Assembly: GCF_913775985.1 (NCBI RefSeq)
Contig: NZ_CAJYMB010000150.1
Span: 62,001 to 126,000, forward strand
DNA from: an uncultured Pluralibacter sp.
GTDB lineage: Bacteria; Pseudomonadota; Gammaproteobacteria; Enterobacterales; Enterobacteriaceae
DNA: 64,000 bases
Reading direction: 5' to 3'
The position numbers were made by a program, and so were the translations under genes. Shown here piece after piece: positions 8,405 to 17,871 of this stretch; position 1 is the first letter of the stretch, and the number at the start of each line of letters is the position of its first letter. The notes below the pieces were generated by a model. The model did no database searches, had not been told where the DNA came from, and saw nothing but the letters and a program-made list of their open reading frames with translations.

Positions 8405-9527
8405 GGGCGTTAAATACCTCTTGCGGAATAGGAATGTGTCGGTCCAGGCGCGGGGGCTGCTCAACGCCGCCGGTGCGCCAGGTTTTAAGCTGCATCACGT
8501 AGGTCAGGACGTGGGCGATGGCGCGAAACAGCGGCGCCGGGATCTGCTGATTAACCCGGGTGGTGTAGTACACCGCCCGGGCCAGCGGCGGAAACTCCAC
8601 CACTTCTACCCGGTGCTGCTGCGCCACTTCGCGGATCCACATCGCCGTTTCGTCCACCCCTTTGGCGACGATATAGGGCGCCTCGGCGCGCTGTGGATCG
8701 TATTTCAGCGCCACCGCGTAGTGGGTCGGGTTAGTGATAATCACGTCGGCGGTGGGCACCGTGCGGGTAATTTGCCCCATCGACATCATCCGCTGCAGCT
8801 GGCGGATGCGGCCCTTCACCTGCGGATTACCGTCGTTATTCTTGTGCTCCTCTTTCACTTCCTGCTTGGTCATGCGCATCTTTTTGGTGAACATGAACTT
8901 GCTGAGGGGAACGTCCAGCAGGGCAAAAATCACGATAACCGCGACGAAATAGCCGACCACGTGGCGGAAAATGGCAAAGCCCTGATAAATCGCCTGATGG
9001 AGCCCCTGGCGCTGCAGGTGCAGCAGCCCGTCCATCGAATCGTTAATCATCATCCACAGCACCGCGAGGATCACTCCGCACTTGAGCAGCATCTTGCCGA
9101 CCTCCACAAAGTGGCTGGCGGCAAAAATGCGCTTCACCCCGCTGATGGGACTGAGCTTTTTAAAATCCGGCTTCAGCTTTGAGGGGGTAAAAATCCAGCC
9201 GCCGGGAATCAGACTTGCCAGCACGCAGGCCAGCGGAATGGGCACCAGCGTCACAATAAAGCGCAGCAGAATGCCGACGTTGATCAGCAGAAACTGGTTC
9301 AGCACGCCGCCGTCGTCAATCTGGCCCGCCAGCGCGCCGGCAGCGGCAAACGACTCGCCGATAAGCTGGCGGTAGTAGGGCAAAAAGCCGCCGAGGGTGA
9401 AAAATGACGCCACCAGCCCCACCGCCATAGTCAGATCTTTCGAGCGCGGAATATCGCCCTTGTCCCGCGCCTTGCGCAGCTTCCCGGGGGTGGGTTTTTC
9501 GCTCTTGTCGCCGCCGGAAGCCGACAT
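8391..9527 (-). CDS. lfhB: Lateral flagellar export switch protein FlhB homolog
   Basis: This 378-residue protein has four membrane helices followed by a cytoplasmic domain with the autocleavage site NPTH (in VIITNPTHYAVALKY), needed for the switch from rod/hook to filament export. The N-terminus has the family's SEKPTPGKLRKARDKGDIPRS motif. It overlaps lfiR by one base (TGATG) and lfhA by 14 bp, indicating translational coupling. The C-terminus beyond the FlhBc domain carries a short basic tail. Confidence 0.95.
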   Translation of the reverse strand: MSASGGDKSEKPTPGKLRKARDKGDIPRSKDLTMAVGLVASFFTLGGFLPYYRQLIGESFAAAGALAGQIDDGGVLNQFLLINVGILLRFIVTLVPIPLACVLASLIPGGWIFTPSKLKPDFKKLSPISGVKRIFAASHFVEVGKMLLKCGVILAVLWMMINDSMDGLLHLQRQGLHQAIYQGFAIFRHVVGYFVAVIVIFALLDVPLSKFMFTKKMRMTKQEVKEEHKNNDGNPQVKGRIRQLQRMMSMGQITRTVPTADVIITNPTHYAVALKYDPQRAEAPYIVAKGVDETAMWIREVAQQHRVEVVEFPPLARAVYYTTRVNQQIPAPLFRAIAHVLTYVMQLKTWRTGGVEQPPRLDRHIPIPQEVFNAHGEQ

Positions 9528-10300
9528 CAGCTGCTCCTCACCGCGTCGAGCTTCGCCAGGATCTCGTTGGTTAAATTAAGGTAGTGATCGGGAATGTGGG
9601 TCACCAGCATCGAGATACCGAGCAGGCCGAACAGCATGCTGATGGGAAAGCCCAGCGAAAACAGGTTCAGGGTCGGGGAGATGCGGTTCAGCAGCCCGAA
9701 GCCGCCCTGGACTATCATCATCACGAAGGTAGTGGGCAGGGCAATCAGCGTTGCCGAGGCGATGATCCAGCCCAGCCCCTGCACAATCAGCGTCAGCGAA
9801 GGTGCGTTCAGGGCCTGGCCCACCGGCCAGTAGCTAAACCCCTTGAACAGGATGGTGACCAGCAGCAGATGCCCGTCCATGATGAAAAACAGCAGGGCGC
9901 AAAAGACGTAGATGATTTGCGCGATCACGGTGGTGGAGCTGCCGTTGACCGGGTCGTTCATCATCGCCATGCCGAGGCCCATGTTCATCGACAGAATGTG
10001 CCCGGCGGTTTGCAGCGCCACGAATACCAGATGCATTGCGGTGCCGAACAGCCAGCCCCACAGGATCTGCTCGCCAATCAGCACAATGGCGCGCATCGAC
10101 AGCAGCTCGCTGAGTACCGGCATGTCGGGCAGCATCGGCAGCATCACCACCGTCAGCGCCAGCGCGGCCACCGCTTTGATCCGCCGGGAGAAGGCGCGGT
10201 TATCCAGCACCGGCGCGAACTGCAGCAGCGCCATAATGCGAAAGAAGGGCAGCACCCCCGCCATCAGCGGCGCCAGCAGGGTATGAATATCAATTCCCAT
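9527..10300 (-). CDS. lfiR: Lateral flagellar export gate protein FliR homolog
   Basis: This protein of about 257 residues consists almost wholly of hydrophobic helices and forms the inner-membrane export gate with FliP and FliQ. Recognisable blocks are PFFRIMALLQFAPVLDNRAFSRRIK, GEQILWGWLFG and FSLGFPISMLFGLLGISMLV. The ATG at 10300 (MGIDIHTLLAPLMAG) is chosen; the longer frame would overlap lfiQ. The gene lies 5 bp after lfiQ. Confidence 0.93.
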   Translation of the reverse strand: MGIDIHTLLAPLMAGVLPFFRIMALLQFAPVLDNRAFSRRIKAVAALALTVVMLPMLPDMPVLSELLSMRAIVLIGEQILWGWLFGTAMHLVFVALQTAGHILSMNMGLGMAMMNDPVNGSSTTVIAQIIYVFCALLFFIMDGHLLLVTILFKGFSYWPVGQALNAPSLTLIVQGLGWIIASATLIALPTTFVMMIVQGGFGLLNRISPTLNLFSLGFPISMLFGLLGISMLVTHIPDHYLNLTNEILAKLDAVRSS

Positions 10301-10305
10301 TCGGC

Positions 10306-10578
10306 TCAGCCTACCAGCGCCGCCGCCTGGTGAAAGATCTGCACCGTGAAGTCCACCAGCTGGGTCAGCATCCACTTGCCGGCAAAAATCAGTACCCCCA
10401 GCGTCACCACCAGGCGCGGCAGAAAGCTCAGGGTCTGCTCGTTAATCTGGGTGGTGGCCTGAAAAATGCTGACGCACAGCCCGACAATCAGGCTCGGCAC
10501 AATTGCCACGGCGGAGATAATCAGCACTAGGTAGATGCCGCTTGCCATGATGTCGCCGGCGATATCCATCGTCACCAT
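10306..10578 (-). CDS. lfiQ: Lateral flagellar export gate protein FliQ homolog
   Basis: This 90-residue protein has two membrane helices, the usual FliQ size and topology. Family motif residues are visible in VGLCVSIFQATTQINEQTLSFLPRL. The start at 10578 lies 2 bp after the lfiP stop; an in-frame ATG nine bases further on is an alternative. It is part of the PQR export-gate complex. Confidence 0.92.
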   Translation of the reverse strand: MVTMDIAGDIMASGIYLVLIISAVAIVPSLIVGLCVSIFQATTQINEQTLSFLPRLVVTLGVLIFAGKWMLTQLVDFTVQIFHQAAALVG

Positions 10579-10580
10579 AG

Positions 10581-11333
10581 TTACAGCCCCTGTACGCTGG
10601 AGGTCAGCGTGCCGACAATCAGCGTCCAGCCGTCGCACAGCACGAACAGCATCAGCTTAAACGGCAGGGAGACAATCAGCGGCGACAGCATCATCATCCC
10701 CATCGCCATCAGAATGCTGGCGACAATAAGGTCGATGACCAGGAACGGAATGTAGATCATAAAGCCGATTTGAAAGGCGGTTTTCAGCTCCGACAGCAGA
10801 TAGGCGGGCGTCACCACAGTCAGATCCTGCTCGCGGGCGTCACCCTTCACCCCGGCGATGGTCATCATCTGCTCCATCGCCTTGTTATTGGTCTGGGCCA
10901 GCATGTACTTTTTCAGCGGCGCTTCCGCCCTCGACAGCGCCTGGCGCAGCGTAATTTGATCGTTCTGAAAAGGCACCACCGCGTCGCTGTACACTGTGGT
11001 CCACACCGGGCGCATCACCAGCAGAGTCAGCGCCAGCGCAATGCCGGTCAGGATTTTGTTCGGCGGGCTCTGCTGCAGCCCGAGGGCCTGGCGCAGAATG
11101 GCGAGCACGATAATAAAGCGGGTGAAGCAGGTCATCATCAGCACCGCGATCGGCAGCAGGCCGAGCAGGGTCATCAGGATCAGAATCTCGATCTTGACGT
11201 TATAGTCCTGCCCGCCGGCGCTGGCGGAGGTGCTGAACAGCGTAATGTCGCCGTTGGCCGCCAGCAGCGGCGCGGAAAAGGTCATCCCCAGCAGCAGCAG
11301 GGGCAGCCAGCGGCGCAGGTGCGGGCGGATCAT
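10581..11333 (-). CDS. lfiP: Lateral flagellar export gate protein FliP homolog
   Basis: This 250-residue protein has a cleavable signal peptide (LLLLGMTFSAPLLA) followed by four hydrophobic helices. Family motifs are present: MMTCFTRFIIVLAILRQALGLQQSPPN and the C-terminal IDLIVASILMAMGMMMLSP. It overlaps lfiN by 4 bp (ATGA) and is followed by lfiQ after 2 bp. Confidence 0.95.
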   Translation of the reverse strand: MIRPHLRRWLPLLLLGMTFSAPLLAANGDITLFSTSASAGGQDYNVKIEILILMTLLGLLPIAVLMMTCFTRFIIVLAILRQALGLQQSPPNKILTGIALALTLLVMRPVWTTVYSDAVVPFQNDQITLRQALSRAEAPLKKYMLAQTNNKAMEQMMTIAGVKGDAREQDLTVVTPAYLLSELKTAFQIGFMIYIPFLVIDLIVASILMAMGMMMLSPLIVSLPFKLMLFVLCDGWTLIVGTLTSSVQGL

Positions 11334-11728
11334 CGCGTCAGTTCACCCAGCTCTTTAGCGTTAAACTCGATGATCCGCAGGCCGTACTTGTCGTTCAGCA
11401 CTACCACTTCAGCCTTGCCGAACTGGATGCCGTTGACCTTAATGTCCAGCGGCTCGCCGGCCATCTTGTCCAGCTCGACCACCGAATCGCTGTTAATAGA
11501 CATCAGGTCTGCCAGCGAAATTTCCACCGAGGCCACTTCCAGGGTCATGGTCACCGGAATACGGCTGAACAGCGCCATTTTGCGCATGTCGGTGATCCCC
11601 GCGGCGCGGGTTTCCCCCTGCAAATCCATGCGGATATTGCCCTCTACCGTCTCTTCCGGATCCATCTCACCGAGGTTTAAATCGTCCAGGTCGAAATTCT
11701 GGTCCAGTTCGAATTGTGCGTCACTCAT
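11330..11728 (-). CDS. lfiN: Lateral flagellar C-ring protein FliN homolog
   Basis: This 132-residue protein has an acidic N-terminal tail and a C-terminal SpoA/FliN domain: FSRIPVTMTLEVASVEISL, then LDKMAGEPLDIKVNGIQFGKAEVVVLNDKYGLRI. FliN forms the lower C-ring with FliM and helps dock the export ATPase complex. It overlaps lfiM by 8 bp. Confidence 0.93.
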   Translation of the reverse strand: MSDAQFELDQNFDLDDLNLGEMDPEETVEGNIRMDLQGETRAAGITDMRKMALFSRIPVTMTLEVASVEISLADLMSINSDSVVELDKMAGEPLDIKVNGIQFGKAEVVVLNDKYGLRIIEFNAKELGELTR

Positions 11729-12599
11729 AGCTTTTCTCGGTTGTCTTGTCGTGGAGATCGCATAACAGCAGGCGGCCGCGATCTTCTGCTATCGCGGCGT
11801 CAAAAATCTGCTCTTTGCCGATAAATACGGGTAAAGGGTCGCTCAGGGAGACGGGAATAATATCTCCCGGCTTAATGTCGGCGAGCTGCGCCACCGTCAG
11901 GTTCAGGCTCGCCAGCCTGCCGTGCAGCTTCAGGGGCAGGCTGTCGAACAGCGCCTCCAGCTGCGGCGGGGTCATTGCGCCGCTGGCGGCCGCGCTGCTG
12001 CTCTCCGGCGCGCGCAGGGTCGAGAGCATCCGGTCGACGTGGTGGTTATCGAGCAGGATGCTGAATGCGCCGTGGTCATAGCCCTCCAGCGTAAAGCTCA
12101 CGCACCACGACCACTGGCTCTTCACCGTGGAGTAGTCGTTCTTGATCTCCAGCGCTTCGCCGAAGGTCTCTTTATTGATGATCAGCGCGGTCAGCTCCTG
12201 GCCGAGCTTGTTTTTCAGCCGCTCTTCGGTTTTGGTCACCGGGCTGCGGGTATCCGGCGCCACCCGATGGCTCTCTTTGCTCAGGCCGTAATAGTCGTGG
12301 AGAATATTCAGCAGCAGGATCCGGTCGATAACGAAGGCGATATTTCCGTAGGCGGTAGAATAGATCAGCGCGTTTTTACAATGGCGGTCGAGCGAAAAGG
12401 TCATTGATTTCAGCGCTGCATTCACCCGCAGCTTTTTCAGGAAATAAATGCTCAGGCGCGAGTCCAGAATATCGAAGCTGTCATTCATTAGCTTCGGCAG
12501 CTTGTGCCAGGGTCGGCCGAGCTGGCTGGTTTCAAGCTTAACCAGATCGGGCAGCGTATCGCGCGCGTGAATTCTGATTCGCTGAGGTGCAGGGTTCAT
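11721..12599 (-). CDS. lfiM: Lateral flagellar switch protein FliM-like
   Basis: This 292-residue protein is the first gene of the leftward lfiMNPQR-lfhBA operon. The C-terminal SpoA-type domain (SLPLKLHGRLASLNLTVAQLADIKPGDIIPVSLSDPLPVFIG) is clear. The middle shows weaker similarity to FliM. The N-terminal EIDALL-type CheY-binding motif of polar FliM is absent, in line with lateral systems that need no chemotactic switching or bind CheY differently. Identification rests on the SpoA domain and position before lfiN. Confidence 0.88.
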   Translation of the reverse strand: MNPAPQRIRIHARDTLPDLVKLETSQLGRPWHKLPKLMNDSFDILDSRLSIYFLKKLRVNAALKSMTFSLDRHCKNALIYSTAYGNIAFVIDRILLLNILHDYYGLSKESHRVAPDTRSPVTKTEERLKNKLGQELTALIINKETFGEALEIKNDYSTVKSQWSWCVSFTLEGYDHGAFSILLDNHHVDRMLSTLRAPESSSAAASGAMTPPQLEALFDSLPLKLHGRLASLNLTVAQLADIKPGDIIPVSLSDPLPVFIGKEQIFDAAIAEDRGRLLLCDLHDKTTEKSYE

Positions 12600-13054
12600 G
12601 ATTTTCCCGAGGGTAAAAATATTTTAAAAATGCATTTGAGTTTTCAATTTTTGTGTCGCTTTAGATTTTCGAGACGAAAACCGGTGCGTTATTGAGTGGC
12701 TCAGGCATCCTTTCCAGACTGATGATTAAACTATTGCAGCAGGGCTATTGCAATAGCGTTAACCTTATTAATCATTTAATGTCAGGCATTAATGATGATT
12801 AATGATTTTCTTTAACTAATTGATTTTTATGCATTAATGTTTTAATACCCATTAAAAATAAGACAATTCTCACCTTGCGGATATACTGCAGGCAGGGTTA
12901 AGGGAATTGACCGGTTAAGTTGTTTAAATAGTGTTAAAAATAAACCTCTCAAAAACATCCCTTCCTTTGATATATATTTTCTTTTTTTGCTGGCGCCTGT
13001 TTCTTGCGTATTAATAGTGCGTCTTCGTTTTCTGTCTTACGTTGGTATCCCACA
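12600..13054. promoter_or_regulatory. AT-rich divergent control region between lfiM and lafK
   Basis: This 455-bp gap separates the divergent lfiM and lafK operons and is far more AT-rich than its neighbours. It contains a perfect palindrome CTATTGCAATAG (12745-12756) with a half-site repeat CTATTGCA at 12731-12738. It also contains an inverted repeat ATTAATCAT (12767-12775)/ATGATTAAT (12795-12803). No good -24/-12 sigma54 site was found on either strand, so the master promoter is probably sigma70-type and controlled by a regulator or H-NS. I could not fix a -35/-10 pair with confidence. Confidence 0.6.
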
Positions 13055-14089
<1,035 letters not shown>

Positions 14090-14105
14090 AGCAGGATGCG
14101 TAATC

Positions 14106-14456
14106 ATGGACAAAATTAACGCCGCAGGGACCCACCTTATTCGCCAGCAGATGCTGGACCGTATGCAGCAGATGCAGGCGCAGGCGGCGGGCGGCGCCAT
14201 TGCCGCGCCGCAGACCGGCTTCTCTTCATCTGCGTCGGTGTCATTCGCGCAGGTTTTTAACGGCGCCATTAACAACGTTGACGCCCTGCAGCACAGCGCC
14301 AGCGCCCGGCAGAAGGCCATTGAGCTAGGGCAGAGCGACGATCTGGCGGGCGCCATGATCGAGAGCCAGAAAGCCAGCGTTGCTTTTTCCGCGATGATGC
14401 AGGTGCGCAACAAGCTCACTTCCGCCCTCGACGAAGTGATTAACATCCCGCTGTAA
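14106..14456 (+). CDS. lfiE: Lateral flagellar MS-ring/rod adaptor FliE homolog
   Basis: This 116-residue protein, of usual FliE length, has the C-terminal block KASVAFSAMMQVRNKLTSALDEVINIPL, close to the canonical [25 protein letters not shown]-type ending. FliE links the MS ring to the proximal rod and is the first exported substrate. ATG at 14106 is preferred over an extension into lafK. The gene follows lafK by 16 bp. Confidence 0.93.
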   Translation: MDKINAAGTHLIRQQMLDRMQQMQAQAAGGAIAAPQTGFSSSASVSFAQVFNGAINNVDALQHSASARQKAIELGQSDDLAGAMIESQKASVAFSAMMQVRNKLTSALDEVINIPL

Positions 14457-14466
14457 GGTGGCCCTT

Positions 14467-16131
14467 GTGCTGAACACCATTAAACAACGTATTCCCGTGC
14501 TGGCCCTGCCCGCGTCAGTCAATAAAAAAACGCTGCTGGCGGGCGCCGGCGGCGCGGTGCTGGCGCTGGCTATCGTCGTCTCCCTGTGGAACAGCAATCA
14601 GGGCTACGTGGCGCTGTACGGCGCGGAAGAGAAGCTGCCGGTAGCGGCGGTGGTCGAGGTACTTGGCGCGGAAAACATCGCCTACCGCATCGATCCCAAC
14701 AGCGGCCAGATTCTGGTCACCGAAAGCAAACTGCCGAAAGCGCGTATGGCGCTGGCGGCGAAAGGCATCAGCGCTCTGACCCCGGACGGCTACGAGCTGA
14801 TGGACAAAGAGGAGATGCTCGGCAGCAGCCAGTTTATCCAGAACGTCCGCTACAAGCGCAGCCTCGAAGGAGAGCTGGCGAAAAGTATTATGGCGCTGGA
14901 GCCGGTGGAGAACGCCAGGGTGCACCTCGGCCTCAGCCAGTCCAGCTCGTTTGTGATGACCAACAGGCCCAACAGCAGCGCCTCGGTGATGGTGCAGCTG
15001 CGCTACGGCCGCAGCCTCGACGAACAGCAGGTAGCCTCTATCGTTCAACTGGTGGCCGGCAGCGTGCCGGGCATGACTGCCGACAGCGTGCGGGTGGTGG
15101 ATCAAGCCGGAAATTTGCTCTCCGACGCGCTCTCCGGTCCGGGTAGCCTCGGGGCCCGCCGCGCCGGCAGCGAAGTAGTGCAGCGCATTCGCGAAGAGAC
15201 GCGTAAAAACATCAGCGATCTGCTGACGCCGCTGGTGGGCGTCGGCAACTTCCGCGTTACTGTCGCTCCCAGCGTCGATCTCAGCAGCATTGAAGAGACC
15301 CAGGAGCGGCTGGGCAAAGAGCCGCGCATCAGCGACGAGCAGCGCAGCCAGGAAAATGCCACCAACGAAATTGCGATGGGTATTCCCGGCTCCCTGAGCA
15401 ACCGCCCGGTGGCGGAACCGCAGCAGAACGCCGCCGGTGGTGCGCAGAACGCCAGCACCAGCCAGGAGGAGCCACGCGCCCTGTCGAGCCGCAGCAGCGA
15501 GCTGCGTAAATACGCCTTCGATCGCGATATTCGCCACATTCGCCACCCCGGCTACAAGCTGGAAAAGCTCGCCGTGGCGGTGGCCCTTAACCAGCAGGCC
15601 GCCACCCTGAGCGGCATCAAGCCCGAGCAGCTGGCGGCCATTACCCGGCTGGTGGAAAGCGCGGCGGGCATCGACAAAACCCGCGGTGATGCGCTGACCC
15701 TCGACGTGCTGGCCTTTACCCCGGTCGAGAATCCGGAAATCCCGGTGCTGAAATGGTGGCAGGACCCGTCCATCCAGTACTGGGGCCAGACCGGCGGCAT
15801 CGGCCTGCTGGCGCTGCTGACCCTGCTGTTTACCGTGCGCCCGCTGGCGCAGCGCCTCGCGCGCAGGGAGACGCCCGCCCTTACCGACGGCCGCGAAGTG
15901 TCGGACAGCCCGCAGCTGAATCATGAACCGGAAGCCGGAACGGCGCTGGAAAACAATCTGGCGAAATCGGCGATGGCCCACGATGAAAATCTGCCGCCGC
16001 TGACCTCCGGGCTGGAAACAAAAGTGGAATACCTCCAGGTGCTCGCCCAGAACGAAACCGAGCGCGTGGCCGAAGTGCTGAGACAATGGATCAATACAAA
16101 TGAGCGAAGCAACACTAAGTCGGAGCAGTAA
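14467..16131 (+). CDS. lfiF: Lateral flagellar MS-ring protein FliF homolog
   Basis: This protein of about 554 residues has two membrane segments (near residues 25-45 and around 440-460) bracketing a periplasmic ring-building region with LGAENIAYRIDPNSGQILV and QKFIQ-like YkrslEGELAKSIMALEPVENARVHL blocks. The C-terminal cytoplasmic FliG-binding tail includes EYLQVLAQNETERVAEVLRQWI. GTG at 14467 is preferred because an AAGG site lies 8 bp upstream; GTG at 14458 is the alternative. It overlaps lfiG by 32 bp. Confidence 0.95.
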   Translation: MLNTIKQRIPVLALPASVNKKTLLAGAGGAVLALAIVVSLWNSNQGYVALYGAEEKLPVAAVVEVLGAENIAYRIDPNSGQILVTESKLPKARMALAAKGISALTPDGYELMDKEEMLGSSQFIQNVRYKRSLEGELAKSIMALEPVENARVHLGLSQSSSFVMTNRPNSSASVMVQLRYGRSLDEQQVASIVQLVAGSVPGMTADSVRVVDQAGNLLSDALSGPGSLGARRAGSEVVQRIREETRKNISDLLTPLVGVGNFRVTVAPSVDLSSIEETQERLGKEPRISDEQRSQENATNEIAMGIPGSLSNRPVAEPQQNAAGGAQNASTSQEEPRALSSRSSELRKYAFDRDIRHIRHPGYKLEKLAVAVALNQQAATLSGIKPEQLAAITRLVESAAGIDKTRGDALTLDVLAFTPVENPEIPVLKWWQDPSIQYWGQTGGIGLLALLTLLFTVRPLAQRLARRETPALTDGREVSDSPQLNHEPEAGTALENNLAKSAMAHDENLPPLTSGLETKVEYLQVLAQNETERVAEVLRQWINTNERSNTKSEQ

Positions 16132-17131
16132 GTCAGGGAGCAGCAGCCGCACGCGCCTCGATCAGGCGGCCATTCTGCTGCTGAGCGTGGGTGAAGACGC
16201 GGCGGCAAGCGTCATGCAGAAGCTAAACCGCGAAGAGGTGATGCTGCTGAGCGAAACCATGGCCCGCCTGCACGGTGTCAAGGTGGACCAGGCCCGGCAG
16301 GCGATGAACAACTTCTTTTCCGATTACCGCGAGCAGAGCGGGATCAACGGCGCGTCCCGCAGCTGGCTGCGCAAGATCCTCGAAAAGGCGCTGGGGGGCG
16401 AAATTGCCCGCAGCGTGATCAACGGAATCTACGGGGACGAGATCCGCTACCGCATGGCGCGTCTGCAGTGGGTGGACGTGCCCCAGCTGGCGGCGCTGAT
16501 TGAGCAGGAGCACCTCCAGCTGCAGGCGGTGTTTCTCGCCTTTCTGCCGCCGGACGTGGCCGCCAGCGTGCTGGCGAGCCTGCCGGAAGAGCGGCAGGAT
16601 GAAATCCTCTACCGCATCGCCCGCCTCGACGACGTTAACCGCGATGTAATCGACGAGCTGGACCGCCTGATCGACCGCGGGGTGGCGGTGCTCTCCGAAC
16701 ACGGTTCGAAAGTGGCGGGCATCAAGCACGCTGCCAACATCGTCAACCGCATTCCCGGCAACCAGCAGCAGCTGCTGGAGCAGCTGCGCGACCGCGATGA
16801 GCAGGTGGTCGAGGAGCTGAAAGACGAGATGTACGAGTTCTACATCCTCAGCCGCCAGACCCCGCAGACCCTGCAGCGCCTGATGGAGGAGATCCCCATT
16901 GAAGAGTGGGCGATGGCGCTCAAGGGCACCGAGCCGGTGCTGCGCCAGGCTATCTTCAACGTGATGCCCAAGCGCCAGGTCACCCTGCTGCAAAGCACCA
17001 CCGCGCGCCTCGGCCCGGTGCCGGTCAGCCGCATCGAGCAGGTGCGCAAAGAGATCATGCAGACTGTGCGCCAGCTGGGGGAAGAAGGCGAGATTCAGGT
17101 CCAGCTTTTTGCTGAGCAGACGGTGGAGTAG
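16100..17131 (+). CDS. lfiG: Lateral flagellar motor switch protein FliG homolog
   Basis: This 343-residue protein has the three FliG domains. The N-terminal part binds FliF. The middle contains a LAALIEQEHLQLQAVFLAFLPP-type EHPQ motif region. The C-terminal torque domain shows the charged helix DDVNRDVIDELDR, DRDEQVVEELKDEMYEF and later EPVLRQAIFNVMPKRQVTLL. It couples stator force from LafT to rotation. Spacing to lfiH is 2 bp. Confidence 0.94.
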   Translation: MSEATLSRSSKSGSSSRTRLDQAAILLLSVGEDAAASVMQKLNREEVMLLSETMARLHGVKVDQARQAMNNFFSDYREQSGINGASRSWLRKILEKALGGEIARSVINGIYGDEIRYRMARLQWVDVPQLAALIEQEHLQLQAVFLAFLPPDVAASVLASLPEERQDEILYRIARLDDVNRDVIDELDRLIDRGVAVLSEHGSKVAGIKHAANIVNRIPGNQQQLLEQLRDRDEQVVEELKDEMYEFYILSRQTPQTLQRLMEEIPIEEWAMALKGTEPVLRQAIFNVMPKRQVTLLQSTTARLGPVPVSRIEQVRKEIMQTVRQLGEEGEIQVQLFAEQTVE

Positions 17132-17133
17132 CC

Positions 17134-17871
17134 ATGTTTAAAAAACGCAGCCCCTCGCTGGATGCCCTGACCACCCGCCGCCAGGCGGTGATCAAACCCC
17201 GCCTGCACAAATTTCCGCCCCTGCGCCAGCGCGGCCTTGCCGGGACGCTAGCGCAGGACGATCCGGCCCTGCTGTCCCAGCAGCTGAAAGACGGCTTTCA
17301 GGAAGGGCTCAATCAGGGCTTTGCCAAAGGCCTGGAAGAGGGCAAAGAGGACGGCTACCAGGAAGGGATGCGCCTCGGCTTTGAGGAAGGGTTGCGCAAG
17401 GGGCTTAGCGAAGGCAAGCAGCAGGCGCGCCAGCAGTTTCTTCAGGCGGCCCGGCCCTTCGAGAGCCTGAGCCACGAGCTGCAGCAGTTCCTCGACGGCT
17501 TCGAGCAGCGGCGGCGGGAAGAGCTGCTCCAGCTGGTGGAGAAAGTTACCCGCCAGGTGATCCGCTGCGAGCTGACCCTCAATCCCACCCAGCTGCTGAC
17601 CCTTGTCGAGGAAGCCCTCGCCGGGCTGCCGCAGCCCCCGGCGCAGATCCGCGTCCTGCTCAACAGCGAGGAGCACCGCCGGATCAGCGAAGCCGAGCCG
17701 GAGAAGGCCCGGGAGTGGGGACTTGCCGCCGACGCCGCGCTGGCGCCGGGCGAGTGCCGGGTGGTGACCGACACCACCGAAATGGATTTAGGCTGCCAGC
17801 ACCGGCTTGACCAGTGCGTCAGCGTGCTGAAAGAGAACCTGCTGCCGGAACGCGATCGTGAGCTCGCTTGA
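17134..17871 (+). CDS. lfiH: Lateral flagellar export regulator FliH homolog
   Basis: This 245-residue protein acts as stator/negative regulator of the FliI ATPase. Residues 45-95 contain the family's repeated G-x3-G-like helix (EGLNQGFAKGLEEGKEDG, QEGMRLGFEEGLRKGLSEG). The C-terminal domain follows with LLQLVEKVTRQVIRCELTL. Overlaps lfiI by 14 bp. Confidence 0.92.
   Translation: MFKKRSPSLDALTTRRQAVIKPRLHKFPPLRQRGLAGTLAQDDPALLSQQLKDGFQEGLNQGFAKGLEEGKEDGYQEGMRLGFEEGLRKGLSEGKQQARQQFLQAARPFESLSHELQQFLDGFEQRRREELLQLVEKVTRQVIRCELTLNPTQLLTLVEEALAGLPQPPAQIRVLLNSEEHRRISEAEPEKAREWGLAADAALAPGECRVVTDTTEMDLGCQHRLDQCVSVLKENLLPERDRELA

Noticed and set aside
12758-12775. Sigma54 promoter on the minus strand before lfiM
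   Set aside because: The best candidate has a wrong GG-GC spacing (11) and lacks the TGGCAC core.
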